This document shows positions 6,474 through 7,932 of a stretch of 7,932 nucleotides of DNA, one piece after another. The stretch's first letter is position 1. Every line of letters begins with the position of its first letter. The notes below the pieces were generated by a model that saw only the letters and a list, made by a program, of their open reading frames with translations, did not search any database and was not told where the DNA came from. This stretch comes from Candidatus Sulfopaludibacter sp. SbA3 (GTDB lineage Bacteria > Acidobacteriota > Terriglobia > Bryobacterales > Bryobacteraceae): positions 1 through 7,932 of the forward strand of contig CAMDKT010000263.1 in the NCBI GenBank assembly GCA_945900935.1. Direction: 5' to 3'. The translations under genes were made by a program, and so were the position numbers.

Positions 6474-7932
6474 CTAAAACAATCGCTCCTGCGCTTCGGG
6501 CTTTTTCTTGGTCTTGGACTCGTCGCGTTCCATTGCGGGTACTACCGTTCCCTGTTCCGCCGCCCGTTGCCGGTTCAACTCCAGTAACCGCGCCAGCAAC
6601 TTGTCCCGGATCTCGTCCCGCCACCGCAACCGGAACTTCTTTTTCTTCGGCTTCTTCCGGCCATCGAGGGCGGTATCGTCGTCCTCTTCCTCATCCGCAA
6701 ATTCGGGCTCGAAGTCGCACGGCTCCTGCAGGTCCAGCCATCCATAGGCTTCCAACACCGCCGCGTCCATCTCGGCATGTAACTCCCGCAGCTTCCGGAT
6801 ATCCGGTTTCTGATCCTCCGGATCGTGGAACCGGTTGTAGGTCTTCGTCAGCCCTTTATCTGTTTTCACCATCAACTCGGCCCGGTAGTTGTAGTAAGTC
6901 TCGCCGACCGCCGCCAGGTTCTCCGATAGCTCGTAATCCAGCGGAAACGGGAAGGTTTCGAAACAGTCTGATGGCGTGTACCGCAAGTCGTCCTTCATCG
7001 ACGACGCCATAAACCGCGCCCACACCTCGTGTACCCGTGACTGCAGGGCCGAGAAGGGCGGGTAGGTGTCAATCGTAATGACAACGGTAGAATCTGCAAG
7101 GACAGAGCTACTTGGCACCATCGTAACCCCCCAGTGCGGGGAATGACGGGAAAGCGCCATCATCCCTTTCAACTTCGATTTAGCAGACTTCAGTTCCCCT
7201 CTCGCTCTCAAGAACCGCCACCAAATTTGTCGCCCCATCTCATCGCTGATTTTCGCGCGTTCAGGCTTTACCCTCTGGCGCACAATCTCAAGCAACTCCG
7301 GCCAATCCTCCGCCACCGGATCGGGATAATCAACCGGCACAACGCCACTCCGCACCCACTCCCGCTTCGTCTCAACTGCCGCCGTAAGCCACGAACCACC
7401 CACTTCCGCCCTCCGCAAAGGAAAATCCTCAAAGTTAATCACAAACCGGTGATGCGCATGCGTTGGCGAATCATTGATCTCCTCGCCCCCCAAATACGGA
7501 AAGATCCGTTCCTGATTTGCCGAATCCGCCGCAATCAACCGCCGCATCTCCGCCAATGACGAAGCCTGTCCCTTCTTGTCCGTATCGTCGAACGTGAACC
7601 CCATCCCGAGAATGTAACTCCCGATGAAGCTCTTGTCTTCATTGGCTTCAAGTGCAACCGGATCTTCATGCCCACCCTCATAGAACAGGTAAGCGGTAAT
7701 TTTGGATACCTCGCGTTCATTCAGAACTCGCAACCCTGCCAACTCCCCTCGCACTGCATGAACAATGCTCACTACGACCGCTGCCTCCCCGGGCCACTTT
7801 AGCCGCTTAGTCGCCCGGTAAATAGTCCCGCCATGCAAACAGATCCATCGCAGTCCAGTCGAACGAGTATCCCCCTGCCCAATCGTTTTTGTGGCAATCA
7901 ATCCAAAACACCCACCCGGCTTCAGCAAAGTA
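6474..7932 (-). CDS. drmMI: DISARM class 1 adenine DNA methyltransferase DrmMI, C-terminal part (5' end beyond window)
   Basis: This is the last ~485 codons of a large N6-adenine DNA methyltransferase, which in DISARM marks host DNA as self. The frame is open to the window edge. The first visible residues (Thr-Leu-Leu-Lys-Pro-Gly-Gly) are internal: TTG at 7926-7928 encodes Leu and is not a start. The LKPGG...GLIATKTIGQGDTR stretch is the segment that follows catalytic motif IV (NPPF/Y) in Eco57I/MmeI-like enzymes. Motifs I and IV themselves are off-window. Numbering from that TTG, residues ~143-170 (IFPYLGGEEIND...FVINFEDFP) and ~300-330 (VWARFMASS, DLRYTPSDCFETFPFP) resemble the target-recognition region of these enzymes. 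Residues ~340-400 (YYNYRAELM, GLTKTYNRFHDP, AYGWLDL) are the usual C-terminal helical part. The tail has an acidic run (~408-418) followed by a lysine-rich run (~424-431). The stop is TAG, 3 nt before drmA. The family call is strong because of the neighbours; a type IIL-like restriction-modification enzyme would look similar in isolation. Confidence 0.88.
   Translation of the reverse strand, partial: TLLKPGGCFGLIATKTIGQGDTRSTGLRWICLHGGTIYRATKRLKWPGEAAVVVSIVHAVRGELAGLRVLNEREVSKITAYLFYEGGHEDPVALEANEDKSFIGSYILGMGFTFDDTDKKGQASSLAEMRRLIAADSANQERIFPYLGGEEINDSPTHAHHRFVINFEDFPLRRAEVGGSWLTAAVETKREWVRSGVVPVDYPDPVAEDWPELLEIVRQRVKPERAKISDEMGRQIWWRFLRARGELKSAKSKLKGMMALSRHSPHWGVTMVPSSSVLADSTVVITIDTYPPFSALQSRVHEVWARFMASSMKDDLRYTPSDCFETFPFPLDYELSENLAAVGETYYNYRAELMVKTDKGLTKTYNRFHDPEDQKPDIRKLRELHAEMDAAVLEAYGWLDLQEPCDFEPEFADEEEDDDTALDGRKKPKKKKFRLRWRDEIRDKLLARLLELNRQRAAEQGTVVPAMERDESKTKKKPEAQERLF
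6486..6490 (-). promoter_or_regulatory. Distant Shine-Dalgarno-like site for drmA
   Basis: AGGAG on the minus strand lies inside the last drmMI codons, 15 nt before the drmA ATG. This is longer than the usual 5-10 nt. With only 3 nt between the drmMI stop and the drmA start, re-initiation by ribosomes finishing drmMI is the likelier main route. Confidence 0.4.

Noticed and set aside
7926..7928. TTG as the true start of the methyltransferase gene
   Set aside because: The codon sits inside the conserved segment after catalytic motif IV, the frame stays open to the window edge, and a start here would omit the whole catalytic core.
1..7932. CRISPR array, tRNA or rRNA genes
   Set aside because: No regularly spaced direct repeats and no tRNA- or rRNA-like segments were seen; nearly the whole window is protein-coding on the minus strand.

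Overview
The window holds most of a class 1-type DISARM anti-phage defence operon, read on the minus strand from the right edge leftwards: the 3' part of drmMI (adenine DNA methyltransferase, 5' end outside the window), then drmA (SF2 helicase), drmB (DUF1998 zinc protein) and drmC (phospholipase D-fold protein). The four genes are packed with 3-nt, 3-nt and -4-nt junctions and fill positions 538 to 7932 without a break. The order drmMI-drmA-drmB-drmC matches class 1 DISARM, in which drmD (SNF2-like helicase) is normally upstream of drmMI. Here it would lie beyond position 7932 and cannot be checked.

Left of drmC (positions 1-537) the sequence changes character. It contains a decayed N-terminal piece of an IS4-family (DUF4372-type N-terminus) transposase, also on the minus strand. 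It carries an in-frame TGA, loses family similarity near position 140, and has what looks like an outer IS end near position 514, about 24 bp past the drmC stop codon. Three palindromes are packed between 495 and 533. Positions 1-139 hold no gene I can support, only a possible 15-codon C-terminal tail of a plus-strand gene.

The organism is a GC-rich bacterium. The drm coding strand is very G-rich, with mostly G-ending codons (GCG, CTG, GAG, ACG), so the plus strand reads as C-rich and contains many long spurious antisense frames rich in Pro, Arg and His. I cannot place the host taxonomically from this; a soil or environmental lineage is only a guess.

In known DISARM systems DrmMI methylates host DNA as a self marker. 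DrmA and DrmB form a DNA-binding helicase complex thought to sense and process unmodified or ssDNA-ended phage DNA, and DrmC is a PLD-fold protein that is dispensable in some settings. All conserved motifs visible in drmA, drmB and drmC are intact, so this copy looks functional as far as the window shows. No operon promoter or convincing terminator is visible.
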